From the NCBI RefSeq assembly GCF_011602365.1, contig NZ_JAAONZ010000025.1, positions 1 to 64,000 on the forward strand: a stretch of 64,000 nt of DNA. Reading direction: 5' to 3'. This stretch comes from Pseudomaricurvus hydrocarbonicus. Its GTDB lineage: Bacteria > Pseudomonadota > Gammaproteobacteria > Pseudomonadales > Cellvibrionaceae. Positions within the stretch are counted from its first letter, which is position 1. Each line of letters opens with the position of its first letter. Positions 26,629 through 35,210 of the stretch are shown here, one piece after another. The notes under the pieces are model-generated. The model did no database searches and was not told where the DNA came from. It was given only the letters and a program-made list of their open reading frames with translations. A program made the position numbers and the translations under genes.

Positions 26629-27555
26629 ATGAGCAAAACAGTTGCCTTTATCGGCCTCGGAAATATGGGTGGCGGCATGGCCGCCAATCTGGTGAAAGCC
26701 GGGTTTAAGGTCAATGCGTTTGATTTGATGGCCGCCAATTTAAAGGCGGCGGCTGAGGCTGGCTGCACACCGGTGGAGTGTGCCAAAGCCGCAGTCAAGG
26801 GGGTCGATTATGTGGTGTCCATGCTGCCCAATGGGGCGATTGTGGAAAGTGTCTACCTCGGTGCTTCCGGCAATGGGGACGCCTCCGAACCGCTGTTGGA
26901 TTATATCCCCAAGTCGGCCCTGATTCTCGATTGCTCCACCGTCGCGCCGGCCAATTCGCGCCGTGTGGGTGCCGAGGCGGACAAGCGCGGCATGCAGTTT
27001 GTGGACGCGCCGGTATCCGGGGGGGTGGCGGCCGCGGCAGCGGGTACGCTGGCGTTTATGGTGGGTGGCTCCGAATCGAATTTCGACGCCGCTAAGCCCG
27101 TTCTGAACGCCATGGGCGCCAATGTCTTCCGTGCCGGTGATGTGGGGGCGGGACAAGTGGCCAAAATCTGTAACAACATGTTACTGGCGATCCACATGAC
27201 CGGCACCGCCGAAGCCCTGCAGCTGGGTATGGATAATGGCCTCGATCCGAAAGTGCTGTCGGACATCATGCTGAAAAGCTCCGGCTGCAACTGGTCGCTG
27301 GAAAAGTACAACCCGGTGCCTGGCGTGATGGACAATGTGCCTTCCAGTAATGACTACCAGCCCGGTTTTATGGTGGATCTGATGCTGAAGGACCTGAGTC
27401 TGGCGATGGAAGCCAGCGTGGGCAGTCAGTCGTCCATTCCCATGGGGACTGCCGCCCGCAACCTCTTCAATCTGCATAAAAACAGTGGTGAGGAGGACAA
27501 GGGGCTCAAGGATTTCTCCAGCATCCAGCAGTTTTACGCCAAACCCGCCCCATAG
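26629..27555 (+). CDS. mmsB: 3-hydroxyisobutyrate dehydrogenase MmsB
   Basis: NAD-dependent oxidation of 3-hydroxyisobutyrate to methylmalonate semialdehyde. The 308 residues begin with the Rossmann motif GLGNMGGGMAANL, contain the substrate motif DAPVSGGVAAAAAGTL (about 125-140) and the catalytic Lys in GQVAKICNNML (about 175). GGGAG lies 7 bases before the ATG. It closes the valine cluster; the product needs methylmalonate-semialdehyde dehydrogenase (mmsA), which is not in the window. Confidence 0.95.
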   Translation: MSKTVAFIGLGNMGGGMAANLVKAGFKVNAFDLMAANLKAAAEAGCTPVECAKAAVKGVDYVVSMLPNGAIVESVYLGASGNGDASEPLLDYIPKSALILDCSTVAPANSRRVGAEADKRGMQFVDAPVSGGVAAAAAGTLAFMVGGSESNFDAAKPVLNAMGANVFRAGDVGAGQVAKICNNMLLAIHMTGTAEALQLGMDNGLDPKVLSDIMLKSSGCNWSLEKYNPVPGVMDNVPSSNDYQPGFMVDLMLKDLSLAMEASVGSQSSIPMGTAARNLFNLHKNSGEEDKGLKDFSSIQQFYAKPAP

Positions 27556-27586
27556 AGCCCTGGCGGAGGCATCCCGGTGACAAGGC

Positions 27587-27611
27587 CCGGGGCGCAAGCG
27601 CTCCGCCCCGG
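27587..27611 (+). terminator. Possible terminator after mmsB
   Basis: CCGGGGCG pairs with CGCCCCGG across a 9-base loop; CTTTG follows, a poor T run. It lies 31 bases after the mmsB stop. Confidence 0.4.
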
Positions 27612-27637
27612 CTTTGCCGGTCAGCCCGAGGGAGGAT

Positions 27638-27682
27638 CTTCGCCACTGTTCGCAACCTGTCGATTTTCGTCACTGTTCGCAA
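27638..27682 (+). repeat. Two-copy 18-base direct repeat, 27-base period
   Basis: CTTCGCCACTGTTCGCAA (27638-27655) and TTTCGTCACTGTTCGCAA (27665-27682) differ at two positions. They flank only 9 bases. Confidence 0.6.
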
Positions 27683-27860
27683 TCCAGAGCGCCTTCGCGG
27701 CCGGTATTCCTGCCGCCATTTCGTCATTCCTCCCGCAAACTGGCCATCGCTTTCCTGTGAAGTGGTTTTTCAGTCATGGAATCTGTCTTTTTGGGGATTG
27801 AATAGTGTACAATTCGCGCCCTTGAAAGTTTGTCAAATTCTTACAGCAGTCCCACTAAGC

Positions 27861-27949
27861 GTTGCCCAACGGTTTTACGTTGCCTAACGGTTGAATTGCC
27901 TAACTATTTAACATTGCCTAACTATTTAACATTGCCTAACTACACAGGG
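27861..27949 (+). repeat. 18-base tandem repeat (five degenerate copies) in the glyA leader
   Basis: Five successive units start with TTGCC(T/C)AAC: two degenerate ones (27861-27878 and 27879-27895), two identical ones of TTGCCTAACTATTTAACA (27896-27913, 27914-27931) and a final partial one (27932-27949). The array ends 7 bases before the glyA ATG. The last three units are open in one frame (LPNYLT repeated), and that frame stops at 27962-27964 across the glyA start. Confidence 0.8.
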
Positions 27950-27956
27950 TTATCCC

Positions 27957-29222
27957 ATGTTTGATAAATCACAAACCATTGAAAACTTTGATCCAGAGCT
28001 CTGGGCCGCTATTCAGGAAGAAGAGCGTCGTCAGGAAGAGCATATCGAACTGATCGCGTCTGAAAACTACACCAGCCCAATGGTGATGGTGGCTCAGGGG
28101 ACCAAGTTGACCAATAAATACGCCGAAGGTTACCCCGGCAAGCGTTATTACGGTGGTTGTGAGTACGTAGACAAAGCCGAAAGTCTGGCCATTGAGCGCG
28201 CTAAAACCCTGTTTGGCGCCGATTACGCCAACGTTCAGCCACACTCCGGCTCCCAGGCAAACGCGGCGGTGTATCAGGCTCTGTGTGTGCCTGGCGATAC
28301 CATTTTGGGCATGAGCCTGGCTCACGGTGGCCACCTGACGCACGGTGCGTCTGTCAGTTTCTCTGGCAAAACCTATAACGCCGTTCAGTATGGCCTCAAC
28401 ACCGAGACCGGTGAAGTGGACTACGACGAAGTTGAGCGTCTGGCGGTGGAGCACAAGCCGAAAATGATCATTGCCGGTTTCTCTGCTTACTCGCAGATCA
28501 TGGATTGGTCCCGCTTCCGTGAGATCGCCGATAAGGTTGGCGCTTATTTGTTCGTGGACATGGCGCACGTAGCCGGTCTGGTTGCCGCGGGCGAATACCC
28601 TAACCCGGTACCTGTCGCGGACGTTGTGACCTCTACCACGCACAAGACTCTGCGCGGGCCGCGTGGCGGGATTATCCTGGCCAAGGCCAATGAAGAGATT
28701 GAAAAGAAACTGAACTCGGCGGTTTTCCCGGGTGGTCAGGGCGGTCCTTTGATGCACGTCATTGCCGCCAAAGCGGTCGCTTTCAAAGAAGCCATGTCCG
28801 ATGACTACAAGGCTTACCAGAAGCAGGTTGTGGTGAACGCCAAAGCGATGGCGGCGACGTTCATTGAGCGCGGGATCAAGATCGTTTCTGGCGGGACTGA
28901 AAATCATCTGATGCTGGTCGACCTGATTGGTAAAGAGTACACCGGTAAAGACGCCGATGCCGCTCTGGGTGCCGCCAACATCACCGTCAACAAGAACTCG
29001 GTACCCAATGATCCGCGTTCTCCGTTTGTCACCTCCGGTCTGCGTGTCGGTACGCCGGCGATCACCACCCGTGGTTTTGGCACCGAAGAAACCGTGCAGT
29101 TGACCCACTGGATGTGTGACGTGCTGGAAAGCCTGGAAAACGGCAATTCCGAGCAGGTGATTGGTGAGGTAAAAGGCAAGGTGCTGGAACTGTGCCAACG
29201 CTTCCCGGTATACGCTGACTGA
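27957..29222 (+). CDS. glyA: Serine hydroxymethyltransferase GlyA
   Basis: PLP enzyme that interconverts serine and glycine, moving a one-carbon unit to tetrahydrofolate. The 421 residues begin with the usual [16 protein letters not shown], include [11 protein letters not shown], the PLP Lys in [14 protein letters not shown] (about 230) and a normal C-terminus. AGGG precedes the ATG by 8 bases. The leader is an 18-base repeat array. A strong terminator closes the gene, so hprA and the following genes need a separate start. Confidence 0.98.
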   Translation: MFDKSQTIENFDPELWAAIQEEERRQEEHIELIASENYTSPMVMVAQGTKLTNKYAEGYPGKRYYGGCEYVDKAESLAIERAKTLFGADYANVQPHSGSQANAAVYQALCVPGDTILGMSLAHGGHLTHGASVSFSGKTYNAVQYGLNTETGEVDYDEVERLAVEHKPKMIIAGFSAYSQIMDWSRFREIADKVGAYLFVDMAHVAGLVAAGEYPNPVPVADVVTSTTHKTLRGPRGGIILAKANEEIEKKLNSAVFPGGQGGPLMHVIAAKAVAFKEAMSDDYKAYQKQVVVNAKAMAATFIERGIKIVSGGTENHLMLVDLIGKEYTGKDADAALGAANITVNKNSVPNDPRSPFVTSGLRVGTPAITTRGFGTEETVQLTHWMCDVLESLENGNSEQVIGEVKGKVLELCQRFPVYAD

Positions 29223-29245
29223 TTGCTCAGTTGATGCGGCCTTGA

Positions 29246-29273
29246 AAAACCGGAGCTTGTCTCCGGTTTTTTT
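29246..29273 (+). terminator. Rho-independent terminator of glyA
   Basis: AAAACCGGAG and CTCCGGTTTT pair over 10 bases with a 5-base loop, followed by more T. It begins 24 bases after the glyA stop. Confidence 0.93.
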
Positions 29274-29289
29274 ATGCCGGATGATAATT

Positions 29290-29330
29290 GACAGGTGACA
29301 GGTGACAGGTGACAGGTGACAGGTGACAGG
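29290..29330. repeat. Heptanucleotide tandem repeat GACAGGT, about six copies
   Basis: Five perfect copies of GACAGGT run from 29290 to 29324, and a sixth partial copy ends at 29330. It lies 16 bases past the glyA terminator and about 130 bases before hprA. The unit is not a multiple of three and no gene covers it. Confidence 0.93.
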
Positions 29331-29462
29331 CAGCCTGCAGCTTGTATGAGCGGTCGATGATGTTAGAGTCTGTTAAGTTTTTTTGATGAGCCGCGATGGG
29401 TTTTGAATGAGTCGTTTGTCTAGAATGACGACGTTTGTATTGGAATTGCGAAGGAGCTACCT

Positions 29463-30413
29463 GTGAAAATTGTGGTTGTCGATGGGCACACCCTGAATCC
29501 TGGGGATCTTTCCTGGGAGGGTATTGGCGCTTTGGGGGACTGTACTGTCTATGCCCGTTCAACGGCAGAAGAGGTGATAGAGCGCTGCGCCGGGGCTGAG
29601 GTGGTGCTCACCAACAAGGTGGTGTTCAGCGATGAGGTGATGGCGGCTTTGCCGGCCTTGCGTTACCTCGGTGTGACCGCCACCGGCTACAACGTGGTGG
29701 ATGCGCAGGCGGCGGCACGGCGCGGGATTGTGGTGACCAATACGCCATCCTATGGTACCGCTTCGGTGGCGCAATTTGTGTTCGCGCAGTTATTGCAGTG
29801 GGCTCAGCCGGTGACCTACTACGATCAGACGGTGAAAGCGCGGCGCTGGTCGCAGTCAGAAGACTTTTGTTATTACGATCACAACATGCTGGAGCTGGCG
29901 GGCAAAACACTGGGTGTGATCGGTTATGGTGAAATCGGTCGCCAGGTTGCCAGCATTGCACTGGCTTTTGGTATGACGGTGCTGGTGCACACCCGCACAC
30001 CGCCCGAGACTGTTCAGGAGAATGTCCGTTGTGTGACGTTGGATGAACTGGCGTCGAACAGCGATGTGATCAGCCTGCACTGTCCGCTGACGGAGACCAA
30101 CACACGCTTTATTGATAAAGCTTTTTTGGCCCGCATGAAGCCCGACGCCTATTTGATCAATACCGGAAGGGGTCCCTTAATTGATGAGGCGGCTTTGTTT
30201 GACGCCCTCACGACCGGTACTATTGCCGGGGCAGCTCTGGACGTGTTGACGGTGGAGCCACCTTCGAAAGACAACCCGTTGTTCTCCTTGGCGAATTGCA
30301 CGATTACCCCGCACATCGCCTGGGCTACCCAAGACGCTCGCCAGCGTTTAATGGACATTGCGGTGGGGAATTTGCAGAAATTTTTGGCGGGCGAGCCGGT
30401 AAATTGTGTATAA
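29463..30413 (+). CDS. D-2-hydroxyacid dehydrogenase (glycerate dehydrogenase-like)
   Basis: NAD-dependent enzyme of the D-isomer 2-hydroxyacid dehydrogenase family, 316 residues. The nucleotide motif is GVIGYGEIGRQVA (about 148), and the catalytic Arg, Glu and His are in NTGRGPLIDE, TVEPPS and TPHIAWAT. The best guess is hydroxypyruvate/glycerate dehydrogenase (HprA), which would connect with serine and glycine via the neighbouring glyA, but other 2-keto acids are possible. Start is GTG with a strong AAGGAG 6 bases upstream; no ATG competes. Confidence 0.88.
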   Translation: MKIVVVDGHTLNPGDLSWEGIGALGDCTVYARSTAEEVIERCAGAEVVLTNKVVFSDEVMAALPALRYLGVTATGYNVVDAQAAARRGIVVTNTPSYGTASVAQFVFAQLLQWAQPVTYYDQTVKARRWSQSEDFCYYDHNMLELAGKTLGVIGYGEIGRQVASIALAFGMTVLVHTRTPPETVQENVRCVTLDELASNSDVISLHCPLTETNTRFIDKAFLARMKPDAYLINTGRGPLIDEAALFDALTTGTIAGAALDVLTVEPPSKDNPLFSLANCTITPHIAWATQDARQRLMDIAVGNLQKFLAGEPVNCV

Positions 30414-30494
30414 AACGGCGGGATGTCTGCGGCCAGTCGGGTGCCGGTTCATCAATGAATACAGGTTAAAAGCAGCGTGAGAGGATATTGAAGC

Positions 30495-31475
30495 GTGCAG
30501 ATTGAAAACAGCAGAGATCTTCGTTGGTACGCGATACCGGATGACCGCTTTCGGCGGCACGGTTTGCCCGCGTGTTCACACGGTTACAGTCGTTTACCGA
30601 TGGCCGCACGTGCTGCGGTGCCTCAGGCGGTAGCGGAACAGTCGCAATATGCGGCGGGGGCTCGCCTGCGTTTTGCCACCAATTCCTCGCGCCTGGTGTT
30701 GCGTTGTCAGGCGTTGTCCAAGTCCAAGGGACACGGTATTGATTGTCTGGTGGATGGGGTTTACTGGAAAACACTGTTGCTATCGCGGGGCGACTTGAAT
30801 GACGTCATGGTGTTTCGCGACCTGCCCACCGAGATGCGCAGCATTGAATTGTACCTACCGCATGAACAGGAAGTTGATGTGTGTGCGGTGGGTTTGCAGG
30901 CAGGTGCGGACATTGCGCCGGCCAGGCCTTACCGGGATGATTTACCGTTAGTGTTTTACGGTTCCTCCATCGTGCAGGGGGCGGGTGTGAATTTGTCCTG
31001 CATGAGCTACCCGGCGATCATTGCGCGTGAGTTGAACAGCGATTTTATCAATTGGGGGTTTTATGGCGCTGGCCGGGGCGAGCCCGAGGTGATTGACTTG
31101 GTGGCGGGCTGCCCGGCGAAGGCTTTTATCCTGGACCTGGGTAAATCTTACGGGATACAGCCCGCTGACGTGTACCTGAGGATGCTGAAGCAATTGCGAC
31201 AAGCGCAGCCGGCGGTGCCGCTGGTGGTGATTACGCCGGTGTTTTCCTCCCGGGAGTGTTTTGATTCCGGCTTTCGCACCCGCACGCAGCGGACTCGCCA
31301 AATCATGCGCGAGGCTGTCGAGGCGTTGGAGGGGGTGCTTTTGGTTGAGGGTGAAACCCTGCTGGGTGAGCGCGATTGGCCGGGTTTGTCCCCTGATGGC
31401 CTGCACCCTAATGAAAAAGGCTGCGCAGAGACGGCCAAACGACTGTTGCCCGTGATACAGGCATTCTATTGCTAA
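30495..31475 (+). CDS. SGNH/GDSL-family hydrolase
   Basis: Predicted esterase or deacetylase of 326 residues. The N-terminal 150 residues form a beta-rich domain of the type seen before SGNH_3 hydrolases, and the catalytic domain follows. The nucleophile Ser is in FYGSSIVQG (about 155), block III is WGFYGAGRGEPE, and the His/Asp pair is in DGLHPNEKG near the end. I see no signal peptide, so it is likely cytosolic; the substrate is unknown. GTG start with GAGG 11 bases upstream. Its last codons (QAFYC, stop) are made by the first unit of the 22-base repeat that follows. Confidence 0.75.
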   Translation: MQIENSRDLRWYAIPDDRFRRHGLPACSHGYSRLPMAARAAVPQAVAEQSQYAAGARLRFATNSSRLVLRCQALSKSKGHGIDCLVDGVYWKTLLLSRGDLNDVMVFRDLPTEMRSIELYLPHEQEVDVCAVGLQAGADIAPARPYRDDLPLVFYGSSIVQGAGVNLSCMSYPAIIARELNSDFINWGFYGAGRGEPEVIDLVAGCPAKAFILDLGKSYGIQPADVYLRMLKQLRQAQPAVPLVVITPVFSSRECFDSGFRTRTQRTRQIMREAVEALEGVLLVEGETLLGERDWPGLSPDGLHPNEKGCAETAKRLLPVIQAFYC

Positions 31476-31612
31476 GCTACAGGCACTCTATTGCTAAACT
31501 GCAGGAGCTCTATTGCCAAACTGCAGGAGCTCTATTGCCAAATTACAGGCACTCTTATTGCCAAACTACAGGCACTCTTATTGCCAAACTAAAGGCATTC
31601 CTTTGCCACAGG
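31457..31612 (+). repeat. 22-23-base tandem repeat, seven units, running over a stop codon
   Basis: Seven units of the form (A/G)CAGG(C/A)(A/G)(C/T)TCTATTGC(C/T)AAACT: six from 31457 to 31590 (four of 22 bases, then two of 23) and a seventh diverged unit to about 31612. Units 3 and 4 (GCAGGAGCTCTATTGCCAAA) are nearly identical, as are 5 and 6. The first unit supplies the last six codons and the TAA of the SGNH hydrolase. There are no spacers, so this is not a CRISPR array. Confidence 0.9.
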
Positions 31613-31737
31613 TACTGGTTAAGAGTGGTGCTGGGCGCATCGGTTGATCCGTGCGCTGCAGCGACCTGACTCGCGAGTGTTTGCGGCTGGCTTCAGCCGC
31701 TGGTGGCATCAAGGCTTTCTCAGGCTGCCAGGCTTGG

Positions 31738-33306
31738 TTACCTGGCATTGATCATGCGCAAACTTTCGTCCGCAAAGCCGGTGCCGGCTTCGGTGTAAAA
31801 GTTAAACACCTTATCGATACCGGATTCCAGTAACTGCATGCGTTCATCTTCGTAGCGGGCAATGGCGGCAATCTGGCCGCAATAGATAGCAGACTGCAGT
31901 TGTCGGCAGACGTTGATGCTGTCTTCAATCGTGGGCAGGGCCAGCAAAATCAGTTTAATGGACGAGGTGTCCAGCGTTTCCCACAAATCGGCGTCTTCAC
32001 CGTCACCAAAAAAAACGTGCATGCCCTGTTCTTTTTGCTTTCTGATGCGCTCTCTGTCGGCATCCATGCCCCACACCCGGTCGCCGACTTCCTGGTACAG
32101 GGATTGATAGGCGCCACTGCCGACCCGCCCCAGGCCGATCACCAGAATTTCGGCGCTGGTGGGTTGCACAATGATATCTTCGGGCAGTCGGGTCGAGCGC
32201 TCCAGGCGCCTGAATTTATCCTTGTGCCGGCGGTAAATGTTGTGGGAAGAGCGGTAGACGGTGCTGGTGAAGACGAACGAAATCGACACCGCCAGCGCCA
32301 GGATCACCAGCCACTGCTTATCGAGCCAGCCATTGCTGACACTGATGGCGGCAACAATCAGACCGAACTCGCTGTAGTTGGCTAGCGCCAGGGAGGTCAG
32401 ATAGGCGGTGCGGGCCCGCAGCTTGAGTCCTGACAACAGCGTGAAAAACAGCGCGAACTTTAGTGGCAGCAGCAACGTCAGGCACAGGGCGATCCCCAGC
32501 ATCGACCAGTCGGGCAAGGCGGTGAAACCGATGGATAAAAAGAAGCCGATTAAAAACAAATCCTTAAAGCTCATCAGCGACTTGACCAGTTCGGCCGCTT
32601 TGGTGTGCTGGCTGAGCAGGATACCCGCAATCAGCGCCCCCAGGTCGCCCTTGATGTTGACCAGCGCGAACAGTTCATAGCCCCCCAGCGCGAGGAAGAA
32701 CCCGGTCAGTGGCAGTAGCTCGCCGTGACCGGCACTGTTGAGCAGGCGGCCAATCAGCGGCCTTGCCGGGATTAAGGCAAACAGCAACAGTGCCCAGGCG
32801 CTGGGCAGTTCGCCGGTGGCAAACACCAGAAACAGTACCGCGATGATGTCCTGCATCACCAGCACACCAATGGCCAAACGCCCGTGTCGAGTGCGCGTTT
32901 CGCCGCTGTCTTCCAGCATTTTCACCACGCACACGGTGCTCGAGAAGCTGCTGGCAAACGCGATGAGTGCAGCGCTGGTGGGGGTCAGGCCCGTGAAGAT
33001 AGAAACGCTTATGGCGCCAACGCCGAGCAGGATGCCGCCAAACAGCAAGATCCAGACGCCCATCATGATGTTTGTGCCAGCCCAGATTTCAGGTTTGAGT
33101 AGATCGCGGATACTCAGCTTGAGGCCGATGGTAAACAGCATCAGGGTAATGCCGAGGTCCGCCAGGGTCTGCAGCGTATGGTCCGGTTCGACGCCCATGA
33201 AATTGAGCCCAAATCCAGCTATCAGATAACCCACTAGCGGTGGAAGTGACAGCAACCGAACACCCAGTCCACAGGCAAAGGCGAAGAGAATCCAGATAAA
33301 ATCCAT
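31738..33306 (-). CDS. Cation:proton antiporter with NAD-binding domain (CPA2, KefB/YbaL type)
   Basis: Inner-membrane protein of 522 residues. The first 365 form a Na+/H+ exchanger domain with 11-12 membrane helices; the acidic QD pair in VLVMQDIIAV is the expected ion-site position. A cytosolic RCK/TrkA-N domain follows (ILVIGLGRVGSGAYQSL, about 395), which would sense NAD(H) or a related ligand. Length and order fit YbaL/KefB-like proteins. KefB itself has a longer C-terminus, so I do not assign glutathione gating. Convergent with the SGNH gene across the repeat array. Confidence 0.88.
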   Translation of the reverse strand: MDFIWILFAFACGLGVRLLSLPPLVGYLIAGFGLNFMGVEPDHTLQTLADLGITLMLFTIGLKLSIRDLLKPEIWAGTNIMMGVWILLFGGILLGVGAISVSIFTGLTPTSAALIAFASSFSSTVCVVKMLEDSGETRTRHGRLAIGVLVMQDIIAVLFLVFATGELPSAWALLLFALIPARPLIGRLLNSAGHGELLPLTGFFLALGGYELFALVNIKGDLGALIAGILLSQHTKAAELVKSLMSFKDLFLIGFFLSIGFTALPDWSMLGIALCLTLLLPLKFALFFTLLSGLKLRARTAYLTSLALANYSEFGLIVAAISVSNGWLDKQWLVILALAVSISFVFTSTVYRSSHNIYRRHKDKFRRLERSTRLPEDIIVQPTSAEILVIGLGRVGSGAYQSLYQEVGDRVWGMDADRERIRKQKEQGMHVFFGDGEDADLWETLDTSSIKLILLALPTIEDSINVCRQLQSAIYCGQIAAIARYEDERMQLLESGIDKVFNFYTEAGTGFADESLRMINAR

Positions 33307-33537
33307 AGTAGTATTGCGTTAATCCTTACTGAGTCTTGGCGGCCATCTTACTCGACGCAACCGTGGTTAGGCCACATGGAATCCCAGCCATGGTGAACAT
33401 CTGTTTCTGATAGCCGTGGCAGCGGTGCACATGAGGAACCTGCAGATTTGGGGGCCGGCCCCGATTTAGGTGTGCCCAGCTACTCAGCGAGCCGTGGCTG
33501 GGTATAGTAAATGGTGAGATCGCTGAACAACTGAGGG

Positions 33538-35037
33538 TTAGCTTAAAAACTCATAGCTGAGCTCAATCTGGAGCGGCTCAAATTGCTCCTGTTCGGCGTC
33601 CAGGTCGTTGCTGAACAATTCCTGCCGATCGTTCCAGATGCTGTGAAAGCGGACGGTGAGTGTGCGCTCCGTCGCTGAAACTCCAAAGCTGTCGAGGGTG
33701 TCGCTCTGACGGAATTGATTGAGGCGAATGGCGAGGCGCAAGAGCAGAATGATTTTCAGGGTCTTGGTCTCGTTATACACCTCGAACGCTGGCAGGCTTT
33801 CGAGCTTCAGGGACTTTCGTTGCGACAACAACATAAAGGCCAGAATGCTTTGCTGCTCGGCGTTAAAGCCCGCCATGGCTGAGTTATTGACAATGTAAGC
33901 GGCGTGTTTGTGGCAGCTGAGGTGGTTGATCTGGTGACCGACTTCATGCAGCTGGCAGGCCCAGTGCAGAAATTGTCGATAATCCGGGTTGTTAATTTCC
34001 CAGGAGGCGGCCACGGCATCAAACATGGACAGGGCGGTTTTACTGACTTTCTGGGCCTGGTGTTGGTCACTGGCAAAGCGCTTGGCCAAAAGCGCCACAC
34101 TGTGGTGACGGATGTCGTGGTGCTTCAGTCGATCCTGGACTTCCAGCAGCAGCCCTTCACGCAGGGCGGCATCGCTGTAACTCATGGACGTGACTTCCAG
34201 GATGTCGAACACGGCAATCAAAATGGCCAGGCCACTGCAGATGATCGATCTTCGATCTTCGCTCAAGCCGGGAATGTCCAGGTGATCTATATGCCCTGCG
34301 GCAATAAAGCGATGGCGCAAATCTTTCAGAATATCGAGGGTCAGGGAGCCGTCAGACAGTTCCAGGCTCTGGGCACACTGGCTCAGTGACTTGATGGTGC
34401 CGGAAGAGCCCAGGGCCATTTGCCAGCCCTGCGCCAGATAGCGAACCCGGATGCTTTCCAGTTGCTGCGAGGAAAATAAACAGGCGCGCTCGAAGCTGCG
34501 GGCCGAAATCTCGCCACTGGGGAAAAAGCGCTCGCTCAGGCTCACACAGCCCATATTGCAGCTGTGCAGGAGTTTAGCCTCAGTGGTCTTGCCGATGATC
34601 AGCTCGGTACTGCCACCGCCAATGTCGACCACCAGGGTGTTGTCCGGCAAATGCTGGTCGTGGCTGACACCTTGATAAATCAGACGCGCCTCTTCGGTTC
34701 CGGACAGAATTTCAATTGGATAGGGCAGCAGCTTTAAGGCTTGTTGCGTCAGGCTGTGAATGTTGACAGCGGTGCGAAAGGTAAAGGTGCCGACGGCGCG
34801 GACGTCATCCGGCTGGAACTCCTCCAGAATCTGCCCAAAAATTCCCAGGGTTTCCAGCGCCCGGGCTTGGGCCGCTTGATCCAGTTGGTTGGCGTCATTC
34901 AATCCGGAGGCCAGGCGCACTTTGCGCTTCTCCCGATGGTAGGTTTTGATGCCATGGGGGCCCAATTCCGCCAATGTCATGTGGAAACTGTTGGATCCAA
35001 GGTCAATGGCGGCTATTCGGCGTGGGCGTTCCGGCAC
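33538..35037 (-). CDS. ppx: Exopolyphosphatase Ppx
   Basis: Removes phosphate from the ends of polyphosphate; the family also includes GppA, which hydrolyses pppGpp. The 499 residues have the ASKHA signatures AIDLGSNSFHMTLAE (about 9) and VVDIGGGSTELIIG (about 140), followed by the HD-like C-terminal half. GTG start with AGGAAG 5 bases upstream. It follows ppk on the same strand (about 170 bases), as in the E. coli ppk-ppx operon, which favours Ppx over GppA. Confidence 0.92.
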   Translation of the reverse strand: MPERPRRIAAIDLGSNSFHMTLAELGPHGIKTYHREKRKVRLASGLNDANQLDQAAQARALETLGIFGQILEEFQPDDVRAVGTFTFRTAVNIHSLTQQALKLLPYPIEILSGTEEARLIYQGVSHDQHLPDNTLVVDIGGGSTELIIGKTTEAKLLHSCNMGCVSLSERFFPSGEISARSFERACLFSSQQLESIRVRYLAQGWQMALGSSGTIKSLSQCAQSLELSDGSLTLDILKDLRHRFIAAGHIDHLDIPGLSEDRRSIICSGLAILIAVFDILEVTSMSYSDAALREGLLLEVQDRLKHHDIRHHSVALLAKRFASDQHQAQKVSKTALSMFDAVAASWEINNPDYRQFLHWACQLHEVGHQINHLSCHKHAAYIVNNSAMAGFNAEQQSILAFMLLSQRKSLKLESLPAFEVYNETKTLKIILLLRLAIRLNQFRQSDTLDSFGVSATERTLTVRFHSIWNDRQELFSNDLDAEQEQFEPLQIELSYEFLS

Positions 35038-35210
35038 AAGGCTTCCTGTTTTAATCAGTGGTTGCGTTCATCGCCACCCCAGACGGGGCGGGACGCCAAG
35101 ATTGTCCAGCCAGTAAGGTCGGCATGGATGTTTTATCCACGGCCTTATACAGGCTGTGGAGACTCACCTCGGCGAGTAATCGTACCCCGGTTTTCATCCT
35201 ACACCGGTCT

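Larger units (their letters stand above)
27556..27956. other. Gene-free region between mmsB and glyA
   Basis: 401 bases with a GC-rich hairpin at 27587-27611, a two-copy repeat at 27638-27682, a TACAAT -10-like box at 27808-27813 without a good -35, and the glyA leader repeat at 27861-27949. I searched for a glycine or other riboswitch and saw none. Confidence 0.5.

Noticed and set aside
27556-27956. Glycine riboswitch before glyA
   Set aside because: No tandem aptamer pattern; the gap holds simple repeats instead.
27969-29198. Long open frame antisense to glyA (409 codons)
   Set aside because: It mirrors glyA codon use, has no homology I recognise and no ribosome site. glyA on the plus strand is certain.
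31457-31612. CRISPR array
   Set aside because: The 22-23-base units abut without spacers and no cas genes are present.
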